From Microbacterium sp. CGR2 (GTDB lineage: Bacteria; Actinomycetota; Actinomycetes; Actinomycetales; Microbacteriaceae), in assembly GCF_003626735.1 (NCBI RefSeq), contig NZ_RBHX01000001.1, positions 2,914,001 to 2,978,000 of the forward strand: a stretch of 64,000 bases of DNA, written 5' to 3'. Below, in pieces: positions 31,466-40,015 of this stretch. The position numbers and the translations under genes were made by a program. The notes beneath the pieces are model-generated. The model did not search any database, was not told the DNA's origin, and saw only the letters and a program-made list of their open reading frames with translations. Numbering within the stretch: the first letter of the stretch is position 1; every line of letters begins with the position of its first letter.

Positions 31466-31484
31466 CTGACCCCGCACGGGTCAG
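31466..31484 (-). other. Small stem-loop at the aroE stop codon
   Basis: CTGACCC (31466-31472) pairs with GGGTCAG (31478-31484) around a 5-nt loop that spans the aroE stop. There is no T-run, so termination is uncertain. The rest of the 140-nt gap up to aroC shows no other feature I can support, apart from a TTGACC hexamer on the minus strand without a good -10. Confidence 0.3.
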
Positions 31485-32302
31485 CGGGCGAGGAGCGCGT
31501 CGCGCATCGCCGCGATGACGGCGGCTTCGGCAGGAAGCTCGAGGGCGGGATCGCCGTGGCGAAAGATGCGGATCTGACGCACAGCCTGGTGCAGCAGCAT
31601 CCCGAGTCCGGAGACGACCGGTGCACCGCTCCACGCCGCTGCGAGAGCCGACGGCCAGGGCGCATAGGCGGCGTCGAACAGTGCTCCTCCGGATGCCGCC
31701 AGCGGAGCGACGATGTCGGCGGGAAGTGCGGTGCCACTGGGCAAGGTCGCGATCGTGAGATCGACCGGGTCGGCAGCAGCATCCAGTGGTCCCCCAGCGA
31801 CCGCGACCCCGATCCGCTCCCCCAGTTCCCTCAGCCCCACGGCCTGATCCGGTCGACGTGCCCGCACGTCCGCGCGGGTCGCGCCGAGCTCGGAAACCGC
31901 CACGAGCGCGGAGGCCGCCGTCGCACCGGCACCGAGGATGCGCACGTCTCGCACCTCGGAGATCCCGGCCTCCGTCAACGCGTCGACGATGCCCCCGACG
32001 TCCGTGTTGAAGCCGGCCATCTCGTCTCCCAGTAAGAGAGTGTTGACGGCACCGGTCAGTTCAGCATGACGATCACGGGTCGCGGCAGCCCGATAGGCCT
32101 GCTCTTTCAACGGCATCGTCAGGGAGAGGCCGCGCCATGTCTCATCGAGCTCGCCCAACGCCGTGGTGAAAGCATCCGCCGTCACCTGGCGTCGGTCATA
32201 CTCCCAGTCGAGACCGAGGACGCGGTAGGCCGCGGCATGCAGGTCCGGTGACTTCGAGTGGACGATCGGGTCCCCCCAGACCGCGAAGCGCGATACGGGC
32301 AC
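31481..32302 (-). CDS. aroE: Shikimate dehydrogenase
   Basis: A 273-residue NADPH-dependent enzyme reducing 3-dehydroshikimate. The substrate domain has SRFAVWGDPIVHSKSPDLH and TMPLKEQAYRAA with the catalytic Lys; the dinucleotide fold is RILGAGATAASALVA. I chose the GTG at 32300-32302, four bases after the mltG stop and just before the conserved start; another GTG at 32344 would add 14 residues overlapping mltG. It is separated from aroC by 140 bases and belongs to the alaS-ruvX-mltG-aroE transcript. Confidence 0.94.
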   Translation of the reverse strand: MPVSRFAVWGDPIVHSKSPDLHAAAYRVLGLDWEYDRRQVTADAFTTALGELDETWRGLSLTMPLKEQAYRAAATRDRHAELTGAVNTLLLGDEMAGFNTDVGGIVDALTEAGISEVRDVRILGAGATAASALVAVSELGATRADVRARRPDQAVGLRELGERIGVAVAGGPLDAAADPVDLTIATLPSGTALPADIVAPLAASGGALFDAAYAPWPSALAAAWSGAPVVSGLGMLLHQAVRQIRIFRHGDPALELPAEAAVIAAMRDALLAR

Positions 32303-32306
32303 GATC

Positions 32307-33791
32307 TCAGCAGCCGCCCTCAGGGTTCGCCCGGCACCAGTCACGCCACTTCTCGATTCCTTGCTGGTGCTCTTCGTAGGTCTCGGAGAACTGGGTCTCG
32401 CCGGTGTCCAAGTTGATCGTGACGAAGTACAGCCAGGGACCGTCCGCCGGGTTCATGGCCGCGTTGATCGCCGCATCACTCGAGCTCGCGATCGGCGTCA
32501 CCGGAAGACCGGTGTGCACGTACGTGTTCCAGGGGTTCGGATCTTCGAGCGCCTCGGCCGAACTGGACACGACCCCCTCGTGCAGAGTGCCGTAGCCGTA
32601 CTGCGCCGTCGAGTCCATCTGCAGCATCATGTCGATCGCGAGACGGTTCTCGATGACGCGCGCGACCTTCGCGAAGTCGTCGGTCCGCCCCTCGCGCTGG
32701 ATGATCGACGCGATCGTCAGCACGCGCTGCGCGTCGGCGTCAGGCACCCCCGCTGCGGCAAGCGACTCGCGGGTCCGGTCGACCATCGCCTGAACGACCT
32801 GCGTGGCGGTGACGTCGGGACCGAACGTGTACACAGCCGGGAACAGCCATCCCTCGAGGCTCTGAGCATCGACCCCATAGGCCGACGGGTCTTTGACGGC
32901 CGCTTCGAAGTCGGCGAGCGGGATGCCGAGTGTCTCGGCCATCCCGGGCAGCGAGGACACGATGGTGGCGCCCTCCCCGATGCCCACCGCGTTCTCGAGC
33001 TTGTTCGCCTCGTTCTTGAGAGCGTCCAGCGCCGCCTCGGCCGTCATCTTCTCCTGGAGCTTGTAGACGCCGGGATAGAACGTGGGGCTGAGGTTCTCCT
33101 CGAGGAGGTAGTCGTAGAAGACGCCCTCCGTCTTGGTCACTCCCGCCTCGAACAGAGCAGCCGACACGGGCTGCCCGGTGTCGCCTTCCTCGATGGTCAC
33201 CAGCACCTCACCGGTCGCCTGTCCTGGCTCCCAGTCATCGGGCTCGCCCCAGCCCATCGCCTCGCTGATCCGGTCCCCGTACGTGTTCCAGACCCACAGC
33301 CCTCCGGCGGCGATGCCACCGAGGATCGCGAGGACGATGACGAGCGCGATCAGGCATCCGCGGCGCCTCTTCTTCGGCTTGCGAGGATCGACGTGATCGT
33401 CCTGCGCGGCGAACAGATCGTCGAGGCCACCACCGAGCGGAGGCGCGGGATCGGGAGCGGTGGGTTCGGATGCGGAAGCAGCGAGCTGCTCCGACGGCGC
33501 GCCGTCGGAGCGGAACCCGGCATCAGCGCCATCCCCCGTCGCGCCGGTCTGGGCGGTGCTCTTCACTGCGGCGGCGTCGCCGAGGTCGTCTCGTGGGCCT
33601 TCCGGAGGCGCGGACCCGTCGGATCCTGCCGGACGCGATGCTGCTGCGCGCGCGGCACGGCGCGAACCCGGGGTGGGGCCGCTGTTGTCCACCGTCGGGA
33701 TCTGCGTCGTCGGGTCGGGAAGATTCTCGAACAGGTCACCCAGTCGGGTGTCTGGATCGTGCTGAGGGGAAGCACTCTCGCGTTCGGGCAT
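32307..33791 (-). CDS. mltG: Endolytic murein transglycosylase
   Basis: A 494-residue membrane protein that cleaves nascent glycan strands. Residues 1-140 are a long, acidic, Pro/Ala-rich and probably disordered cytosolic region ending in a basic PKKRRRG stop-transfer; a membrane helix spans about 146-166. The extracellular YceG domain contains AVYTFGPDVTATQVV, the catalytic Glu in IASIIQREGRTDDFAKVARV and NPWNTYVHTGLP. The ATG at 33789-33791 lies one base after the ruvX stop. It terminates peptidoglycan chains behind elongation or division synthases. Confidence 0.93.
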   Translation of the reverse strand: MPERESASPQHDPDTRLGDLFENLPDPTTQIPTVDNSGPTPGSRRAARAAASRPAGSDGSAPPEGPRDDLGDAAAVKSTAQTGATGDGADAGFRSDGAPSEQLAASASEPTAPDPAPPLGGGLDDLFAAQDDHVDPRKPKKRRRGCLIALVIVLAILGGIAAGGLWVWNTYGDRISEAMGWGEPDDWEPGQATGEVLVTIEEGDTGQPVSAALFEAGVTKTEGVFYDYLLEENLSPTFYPGVYKLQEKMTAEAALDALKNEANKLENAVGIGEGATIVSSLPGMAETLGIPLADFEAAVKDPSAYGVDAQSLEGWLFPAVYTFGPDVTATQVVQAMVDRTRESLAAAGVPDADAQRVLTIASIIQREGRTDDFAKVARVIENRLAIDMMLQMDSTAQYGYGTLHEGVVSSSAEALEDPNPWNTYVHTGLPVTPIASSSDAAINAAMNPADGPWLYFVTINLDTGETQFSETYEEHQQGIEKWRDWCRANPEGGC

Positions 33792-33792
33792 G

Positions 33793-34266
33793 TCAGACGG
33801 GCTCCTCGTCACACGGGATAGCGGCACCGGCCGGGTTTCCGGTGCTCTTCTCCGTATCGATCGCCTGTTGCAACAACACCACTGCGGCGATCTGATCCAC
33901 AATGCTACGAGACTTCTTCTGTGATCGCCCAGACGAACGCAAAGCGGCGTGCGCCGACACGGTGCTCAGACGCTCGTCCATCAGCCGCACGGCCACCCCG
34001 CTGCGGTTCTGCAGAGCGGCGGCGAACTCGCGCGCGTCCGTGGTGGAGAGCGTGTCAGCGCCCTGCATGTTCACCGGCAGACCGACGATGATCTCCAGCG
34101 GATCGTACTCCCGCGCGATCTCCACGATGCGGTCGATCGAGGTGTCGCTGCGGGGCACCGTCTCGACCGGAACCGCGAGCATCCCGTCAGGGTCGCATCG
34201 CGCGACACCGACACGGGCGCGCCCGACGTCGATGCCGAGACGCACCCCGCGACGGAACCCGCTCAC
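33793..34266 (-). CDS. ruvX: Putative pre-16S rRNA nuclease / Holliday junction resolvase-like protein
   Basis: A 157-residue RNase H-fold protein (YqgF/RuvX). It has RLGIDVGRARVGVARCD, EIIVGLPVNMQGA and MDERLSTVSAHAALR, plus the late Asp in SIVDQIAAVVLLQQ, giving the acidic residues needed for metal catalysis. E. coli YqgF processes the 16S 5' end; actinobacterial members were also proposed to cut branched DNA. The start is a GTG overlapping the alaS stop as GTGA, and alaS-ruvX-mltG is a widely conserved order. Confidence 0.93.
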   Translation of the reverse strand: MSGFRRGVRLGIDVGRARVGVARCDPDGMLAVPVETVPRSDTSIDRIVEIAREYDPLEIIVGLPVNMQGADTLSTTDAREFAAALQNRSGVAVRLMDERLSTVSAHAALRSSGRSQKKSRSIVDQIAAVVLLQQAIDTEKSTGNPAGAAIPCDEEPV

Positions 34267-36923
34267 GCGTCGTGCAGCTCCTGAGAGATGGCTTCCAGGG
34301 CCGCAGGCAGGGCCGCAGCATCCGCCCCACCGCCCTGTGCGACGTCGTCGCGACCGCCACCGCCGCCACCGAGGACGCCTGCGGCGCGCTTCGCGAGCGC
34401 GCCTGCCTTGGCTCCCGCCTTGCGAGCCGCATCGTTCGTGGCGACGACGACGACCGGGCGGCCGTTCACCACCGCACCGAGCGCCACGACCGCAGCAGCC
34501 GAACCCAGCCGCTCGCGCACACCGGTGACGATGTCACGGACGTCGTCGGCGGAGGCGACATCGCCGAGCGACTGCGCAGCGACCAGGAACGAACCCACGC
34601 GCTGCGCGGCCTCGGCGATCGCCGGCACCTGGCCCGCGCGCTCTTTGGCCTCGAACTGCGCGATGCGCTTCTCTGCGGTCTTCAGGCTCGCCGCGAGGTC
34701 GGCGATGCGCTCGGGCAGCTGCTCGCGAGGCGTCTTCAGCGAGGCGGACAGCTGCGAGACGAGGGCACGCTCCGCCGCGAGTTCTCGGAACGCGTCGGCG
34801 CCGACGAGTGCCTCGATACGACGGTTGGACGCGCCGACCGACGATTCGGCGACGACGCTGACGAGACCGATCTCGGCGCTGGAGTTGACGTGCGTACCGG
34901 CGCACAGCTCGCGAGACCAGGGCCCGCCGATGTCGACCATCCGGACGACGTCTCCGTACTTCTCACCGAAGAGCGCCATCGCGCCGGCCTCCTTCGCCTC
35001 GTCCAGCGAGACGATGCGCGTGGTCACCTCGAGTGCATCCTGCACGGCCCGGTTCGTGATCTCCTCGATCTCCGAGCGGGTCTCACCGGAGAGCGCCTTC
35101 GACCAGGAGAAGTCGAAGCGCATGTAGCCGGCACGGTTGAGCGAACCGGCTTGCGTCGCGGAAGAGCCGAGAGTGTCGCGCAAGGCGGCATGCACGAGGT
35201 GGGTCGCCGAGTGCGCCTGACGTGCGGCGCGGCGGTTCTTCGCGTCGACCACTGTCGTCGCGGCGTCGTCGACGGCCACGCTTCCGCGCGAGACCTCGAC
35301 GGTGTGGCTGATGAGCCCGGACACGGGGCGCTGAACGTCGAGGACTTCGAGTTCGAACCCGGGGCCGACGATCGTACCCTTGTCGGCGACCTGACCGCCG
35401 GACTCCGCATAGAGCGTCGTCTCCGAAAGCACGACCTCGGCAATCTGCCCCTCGGTGGCGCTCCGAACCGGAACGCCGTCGACCAGGATGCCGAGGACAC
35501 GGGACTCCACCTCGAGGGCTGTGTAGCCGTCGAAGCCCGTCTCCCCCAGTGCGCGGAGGTCGCGGTAGACGGACACATCGGCGAGCTGACGCTTGCGGTT
35601 GCGGGCGTCGGCCTTGGCGCGCTGGCGCTGCTCCTGCATCAGGGTGTCGAAGGCGGTGCGGTCGACGCTCAGGCCGGCCTCTTCGGCGACCTCGAGGGTC
35701 AGATCGATCGGGAAGCCGTAGGTGTCGTGCAGCAGGAACGCCTCGGAACCGCTGAGCGTCTGCGCGCCGCTCTGCCTGGTCTGGTCGAGAGCCAGGTCGA
35801 GGATCGTGGAGCCCTGAGCGAGGGTGCGACGGAACGTCTCCTCCTCGGCGAAAGCAGAGGCGGAGAGCGTCGACCAGTCCGACTCGAGCACCGGGTACGC
35901 CGACTTCATCGCATCGCGCGACGCGGCGAAGAGCTCCGGGAACACCGGCTCGTCGACTCCCAACAGGCGCATCGACCGCACCGTGCGGCGCATGAGGCGG
36001 CGGAGGATGTAACCGCGGCCCTCGTTGGAGGGGCGCACCCCGTCGGAGAGCAGCATCAGCGACGAGCGGACGTGGTCCGCGACCACACGGAAGCGGACGT
36101 CGTCTTCGTGGTCTGCGCCGTAGCCGCGTCCGGTGAGCTCGACGGCTCGATCGAGGACAGGACGAACCTGGTCGGACTCGTACATGTTCTCGACGCCCTG
36201 CTTGAGGAACGCCACCCGCTCGAGCCCCATGCCGGTGTCGATGTTCTTCATCGGCAGTTCGCCGACGATGTCGAACTCGGTCTTGCTGCGGATGTTCTCG
36301 ATGAAGTCCTGCATGAACACGAGGTTCCAGATCTCCAGGAACCGCGAGTCGTCGACGGCAGGGCCACCATCCTTGCCGTAGGAGGGGCCGCGGTCGAAGA
36401 AGATCTCGGAGTCCGGCCCGCCGGGACCCGGCTGGCCCGTGTTCCAGTAGTTGTCCGCGCGCCCGAGCCGCTGGATGCGCTCCGGCTTCAATCCGATGAT
36501 GTCGCGCCAGATGGCCTCAGCCTCGTCATCGGTCTCGTAGACCGTGACCCAGAGGTCCTTCTCGTCGAATCCGAGACCCCCATCGGCCTCGGAGCTGGTG
36601 AGCAACTCCCAGGCATAGCGGATCGCACCTTCTTTGAAGTAGTCGCCGAACGACCAGTTGCCCATCATCTGGAAGAACGTGCCGTGACGGGCCGTCTTTC
36701 CGACCTCTTCGATGTCGTTGGTGCGGATGCACTTCTGCAGGTCGGCGATGCGCGGATGCGGAGCGGGAACGACGCCGGTGAGGTACGGGATCATCGGCAC
36801 CATTCCGGCGACCGTGAACAGCAGCGACGGGTCATCGCTGACCAGCGACGCGGACGGAACGATGAGGTGGTCGTTCTTCTCGAAGAAGTCGAGGTAACGC
36901 TGCGCGATTTCCGCAGTTTTCAT
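34263..36923 (-). CDS. alaS: Alanyl-tRNA synthetase
   Basis: An 886-residue class II synthetase. The catalytic core has RYLDFFEKNDHLIVPSASLV, LFTVAGMVPM, RIQRLGRADNYWN and NIDTGMGLERVAF. The editing domain supplies zinc ligands in HSATHLVHA and ELCAGTHVNSSAEIG. The C-terminal C-Ala region ends in a Gly-rich LGGGGGGRDD segment and an Asp/Ala tail. The ATG at 36921-36923 (MKTAEIAQRYLDFF) begins the conserved domain. All modules for charging and editing are present. Confidence 0.98.
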   Translation of the reverse strand: MKTAEIAQRYLDFFEKNDHLIVPSASLVSDDPSLLFTVAGMVPMIPYLTGVVPAPHPRIADLQKCIRTNDIEEVGKTARHGTFFQMMGNWSFGDYFKEGAIRYAWELLTSSEADGGLGFDEKDLWVTVYETDDEAEAIWRDIIGLKPERIQRLGRADNYWNTGQPGPGGPDSEIFFDRGPSYGKDGGPAVDDSRFLEIWNLVFMQDFIENIRSKTEFDIVGELPMKNIDTGMGLERVAFLKQGVENMYESDQVRPVLDRAVELTGRGYGADHEDDVRFRVVADHVRSSLMLLSDGVRPSNEGRGYILRRLMRRTVRSMRLLGVDEPVFPELFAASRDAMKSAYPVLESDWSTLSASAFAEEETFRRTLAQGSTILDLALDQTRQSGAQTLSGSEAFLLHDTYGFPIDLTLEVAEEAGLSVDRTAFDTLMQEQRQRAKADARNRKRQLADVSVYRDLRALGETGFDGYTALEVESRVLGILVDGVPVRSATEGQIAEVVLSETTLYAESGGQVADKGTIVGPGFELEVLDVQRPVSGLISHTVEVSRGSVAVDDAATTVVDAKNRRAARQAHSATHLVHAALRDTLGSSATQAGSLNRAGYMRFDFSWSKALSGETRSEIEEITNRAVQDALEVTTRIVSLDEAKEAGAMALFGEKYGDVVRMVDIGGPWSRELCAGTHVNSSAEIGLVSVVAESSVGASNRRIEALVGADAFRELAAERALVSQLSASLKTPREQLPERIADLAASLKTAEKRIAQFEAKERAGQVPAIAEAAQRVGSFLVAAQSLGDVASADDVRDIVTGVRERLGSAAAVVALGAVVNGRPVVVVATNDAARKAGAKAGALAKRAAGVLGGGGGGRDDVAQGGGADAAALPAALEAISQELHDA

Positions 36924-36975
36924 AGAAGTGCCAGGTGTCCTTGCGTGGAGTGCGGCGCCGGGGCGCTGCGATGGA

Positions 36976-37164
36976 TCAGTTGTCGCCCGGCTCAGCGAGC
37001 CGTGCCTCCTGCTCGCGGTAGGCGTCGCCGATGATCCCCGTGAACTCGTTGATCCTGGCGTCGACCTCGGCAAGGAGGTCGTGACCGCGCGGGTCCTTGC
37101 TCATGAAATGAGCCGCGACGAAGCCGCCGATCAACCCCATCAGGAACCACTGGACTTTCTTCAT
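36976..37164 (-). CDS. Small membrane protein upstream of alaS
   Basis: A 62-residue protein with an N-terminal hydrophobic segment (KKVQWFLMGLIGGFVAAHFM, about residues 2-21) and a charged, helical C-terminus. It sits where actinobacteria commonly encode a small YtxH/DUF948-like protein between rpsD and alaS, but I cannot assign a family with confidence. It is 52 nt upstream of alaS on the same strand and probably co-transcribed. Function is unknown. Confidence 0.65.
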   Translation of the reverse strand: MKKVQWFLMGLIGGFVAAHFMSKDPRGHDLLAEVDARINEFTGIIGDAYREQEARLAEPGDN

Positions 37165-37223
37165 GTCGTCATCCTTGCCGTTGTCCGCGAAGGCGCGGTA
37201 TTTCCCATCGTAAGGGGAAACGA

Positions 37224-37256
37224 CAGGAGGCGTCGGGGGTGCCCCGACGCCTCCTG
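37224..37256 (-). terminator. Strong hairpin downstream of rpsD
   Basis: A perfect 15-bp GC-rich stem (37224-37238 with 37242-37256) and a 3-nt loop lie 25 nt beyond the rpsD stop. On the minus strand it is followed by TCGTTTCC, a weak T-tract. It most likely ends the rpsD transcript before the alaS operon. Confidence 0.8.
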
Positions 37257-37281
37257 CTGTTGCTCTGAAAGGAGCGGTGAC

Positions 37282-37911
37282 TCAGCGAGCCGCGTAGTAC
37301 TCGACGACGAGCTGCACTTCACAGGTCACGGGGACCTCGGCGCGCTTCGGGCGACGAATCAGACGAGCCTGGAGCTTGTCGAGCTCGACCTCGAGGTAGC
37401 CCGGAACGGGGGGAAGCACCTCGGCGTGACCGCCGGCTGCTGCCACCTGGAAGGGCTCGGTGCCCTCGCTCTTGGCCTTGACGTGGATGAGCTGACCCGG
37501 CTTCACGCGGAACGACGGGCGGTCGACGAGCTGGCCGTCGACGAGGATGTGGCGGTGCACGACGAGCTGACGAGCCTGCGCGGTGGTGCGGGCGAAACCC
37601 GAACGCACGACGAGGGCGTCGAGACGCATCTCGAGCAGCTCGACCAGGTTCTCACCGGTCAGGCCGTCCTGACGGCGAGCCTCGTTGAACGTGTTGCGCA
37701 TCTGCTTCTCGCGAATGCCGTACTGCTCGCGGAGACGCTGCTTCTCACGCAGACGGACGGCGTAGTCGCTGTCAGCCTTGCGCTTCGTACGGCCGTGCTC
37801 GCCCGGAGCGTAGGGACGCTTCTCGAGGTAGCGCGCGGCCTTCGGGGTGAGCGGGATGCCGAGGGCGCGGCTGAGCCGAACCTTGCGGCGGTCCTGGGAC
37901 TTCGTGGTCAC
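37282..37911 (-). CDS. rpsD: 30S ribosomal protein S4, zinc-free type
   Basis: A 209-residue S4 that initiates 30S assembly. The C-terminal S4 RNA-binding domain is intact (LEMRLDALVVRSGFARTTAQ, LVVHRHILVDG). The N-terminus has no cysteine cluster and carries TPKAARYLEKRPYAPGEHG, the zinc-independent form common in Micrococcales. Translation starts at GTG 37909-37911 behind a GGAAGG box. The gene stands alone between rarA and a terminator rather than in the S13-S11-rpoA operon. Confidence 0.97.
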   Translation of the reverse strand: MTTKSQDRRKVRLSRALGIPLTPKAARYLEKRPYAPGEHGRTKRKADSDYAVRLREKQRLREQYGIREKQMRNTFNEARRQDGLTGENLVELLEMRLDALVVRSGFARTTAQARQLVVHRHILVDGQLVDRPSFRVKPGQLIHVKAKSEGTEPFQVAAAGGHAEVLPPVPGYLEVELDKLQARLIRRPKRAEVPVTCEVQLVVEYYAAR

Positions 37912-38078
37912 GAAGTGATCCTTCCGATGACGTGGTCGCGACTTTCGCGACTCACGGACGTATCGTCCGCGTTCTGCCTTGGAGCGCACGCCGGGGCGCC
38001 GACAAGGTGGGGTGTGAACGAGGAGATGCCCGAAAACTCGGTTTCGAGCCGGTCAAGTCTAACAGACGGGCTCTGCCG

Positions 38079-39467
38079 TCACCGATCGCCGAGAATCCGG
38101 CGGATCCGCTCGAGGCGCGCCGAGATGTCCCGCTCCGACCCCAGGGCCTTCGGCTCGTAGTAGCGTCGGCCGTCGAGTTCGTCGGGCAGGTACTGCTGCG
38201 GCACCACCCCGTACTCGCTGTCGTGCGAATAGACGTAGCCTCTTCCGTGGCCGAGGCGCTTCGCCCCCGGATAGTGCGCGTCACGCAGATGCAGCGGCAC
38301 CCGGCCGAAGCCGCCCTTTCGGATGTCCGCGATCGCCGCGTCGATCCCGACGTACGCCGCGTTGGACTTCGCCGTGGTGGCGAGATAGACGGTCGCCTCC
38401 GCAAGCGGGATCCGCCCTTCCGGCATGCCGATGAAGGCGACGGCGTCGGCGGCGGCGACGGCGATTCCCAGGGCCTGGGGGTCGGCGAGACCGACGTCTT
38501 CCGAGGCGGAGATCACCAGACGTCGCGCGATGAAGCGAGGGTCTTCCCCCGCCTCGATCATGCGTGCCAGGTAATGCAGAGCCGCGTCGGGATCGGACCC
38601 CCTGATCGACTTGATGAAGGCACTGATGACGTCGTAGTGCTCGTCGCCCTGACGGTCGTAACGCAGTAGAGCTTTGTCCACGGCCTGGGCGACATCGTCG
38701 GCGGACACCTCGGGCACACCGTGCGCCGCCGGGGGTTCGGGAACATCAGCGTCGTCCGTTTCCGCAGATTCGCGTTCCGCCGTCGTCGCATGGGATCGAG
38801 CGACGGCGGCGCCGGCTTCGAGGCCGGTGAGCGCTCGGCGGGCATCACCGGAGGCGAGCCGGATGAGCGCGGACCGCGCCTCGTCGCTCAACGTCACCGC
38901 TCCGTTCAGACCGCGCGCATCGGTGACCGCCCGGTCGACCAGGAGCCCGATGTCGGCATCCGTCAGGGGCTGGAGGGTGAGGAGCAGAGAACGCGACAGC
39001 AGCGGGGAGATCACGGAGAACGACGGATTCTCCGTCGTCGCCGCGATCAGGATGACCCACCCGTTCTCGACGCCCGGCAGCAGTGCGTCCTGCTGAGCCT
39101 TGGTGAACCGATGGATCTCGTCGAGGAACAGGATGGTCGTCTGCCCGTAGAGGTCGCGCTGGGTGATCGCCTCCTGCATGACCTCGCGCACATCCTTGAC
39201 GCCGGCGGTGATCGCCGAGAGCTCGACGAAGCGTCGCCCCGACGAGCGCGCGATCGCCTGGGCGAGGGTCGTCTTCCCCGTTCCCGGAGGACCCCAGAGG
39301 ATGATCGAGACCGCGCCGGGCGAACTCGCATCAGGATCGGCCAACGCCACGATCGGAGACCCGGCACGCAGCAGATGCTTCTGCCCGGCGACCTCATCGA
39401 GAGAGATGGGGCGCATGCGCACGGCGAGGGGCGTCTGCCCGGAGAGCAGCGCGGCAGGGGACGTCAT
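38079..39467 (-). CDS. rarA: Replication-associated recombination protein A (RarA/MgsA)
   Basis: A 462-residue AAA+ ATPase acting at stalled forks. Motifs are RMRPISLDEVAGQKHLL, Walker A WGPPGTGKTTLAQA, Walker B TILFLDEIHRF, sensor 1 IAATTENPSFSVISPLLSR and the tetramerisation region SIRGSDPDAALHYLARM with YPGAKRLGHGRGY. A short variable insert (about residues 235-255, rich in Ala, Glu, Asp) lies between the AAA lid and that region. The ATG at 39465-39467 is preceded by a GTG; both lack a good ribosome site, so a leaderless mRNA is possible. Confidence 0.95.
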   Translation of the reverse strand: MTSPAALLSGQTPLAVRMRPISLDEVAGQKHLLRAGSPIVALADPDASSPGAVSIILWGPPGTGKTTLAQAIARSSGRRFVELSAITAGVKDVREVMQEAITQRDLYGQTTILFLDEIHRFTKAQQDALLPGVENGWVILIAATTENPSFSVISPLLSRSLLLTLQPLTDADIGLLVDRAVTDARGLNGAVTLSDEARSALIRLASGDARRALTGLEAGAAVARSHATTAERESAETDDADVPEPPAAHGVPEVSADDVAQAVDKALLRYDRQGDEHYDVISAFIKSIRGSDPDAALHYLARMIEAGEDPRFIARRLVISASEDVGLADPQALGIAVAAADAVAFIGMPEGRIPLAEATVYLATTAKSNAAYVGIDAAIADIRKGGFGRVPLHLRDAHYPGAKRLGHGRGYVYSHDSEYGVVPQQYLPDELDGRRYYEPKALGSERDISARLERIRRILGDR

Positions 39468-39579
39468 CACTCCAGGCTACTGGCGGCCCCTGACAACGGC
39501 TGCGCCGACGGAGGCACCCCGGCCACGGCGGTAGGCTCTGAGGCGACGTCGAGTTCAGACGACCGAGGAGATGCAGGGC

Positions 39580-39876
39580 ATGGCCGGACGCGGTTCCAGG
39601 AACGCACAGCAAGCACGCACCCAGGCGGAGCGCGCTCGCCTGCACACCGCGCGCACGATCTGGCATCAGGGCCAGATCCGTCGCCGCACGCGGGACAACG
39701 TGATCGCCGCCATCGTCGGAGCGCTCATCGTCATCGCCGCGATCGGCAGCCAGGTCGTGCACGCGCAGGTCAACGCGCCCGAGCCGACCCCGTCACCGTC
39801 CGTCAGTCCGTCGGTCGCCCCCACACCGGCTTCCGAGACCCCGGTACCGCTCCCCTCCGACACTCCTGCCGAATGA
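39580..39876 (+). CDS. Small single-pass membrane protein with Pro/Ser-rich tail
   Basis: A 98-residue protein: basic N-terminus (AGRGSRNAQQAR), one membrane helix near residues 43-62 (VIAAIVGALIVIAAIGSQV), then an exported Pro/Thr/Ser-rich tail of about 30 residues. The second ATG at 39580 was chosen because a GAGGAG box ends 9 nt upstream; that box touches the first ATG at 39571. It is divergent from rarA. No family is recognised; the topology is predicted N-in, C-out. Confidence 0.7.
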   Translation: MAGRGSRNAQQARTQAERARLHTARTIWHQGQIRRRTRDNVIAAIVGALIVIAAIGSQVVHAQVNAPEPTPSPSVSPSVAPTPASETPVPLPSDTPAE

Positions 39877-39912
39877 CCCCCGCCCTCACAGGCGCACGAT
39901 CCGCATGTGAGA

Positions 39913-39955
39913 GCTTCGCACCACGGCTGTAACGCTTCGCACGATCGACCGAAAC
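39913..39955 (+). promoter_or_regulatory. Direct-repeat operator upstream of the nitrite channel gene
   Basis: GCTTCGCAC occurs at 39913-39921 and 39934-39942, and each copy is followed by a pentamer GTAAC (39929-39933) or GAAAC (39951-39955), 22 nt apart. This two-helical-turn spacing and the GAAAC element resemble a GlnR-type box. A TACGCT hexamer at 39987-39992 could be the -10. Confidence 0.5.
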
Positions 39956-40015
39956 GCGCGAGGACGATTCTGGGCACAACGAGCTCTACGCTCCCCGTCC
40001 CAGTGGAGGCCGCCT

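Noticed and set aside
28728..31469. A plus-strand open frame of about 900 codons opposite aroB, aroK and aroC
   Set aside because: It mirrors three conserved shikimate genes and shows only the Arg/Asp/His-rich composition of a shadow frame.
37912..38078. rpsD promoter in the 167-base gap after rarA
   Set aside because: A TTGACC and a TAGACT are present on the minus strand but not in a usable order or spacing, so I did not report a promoter there.
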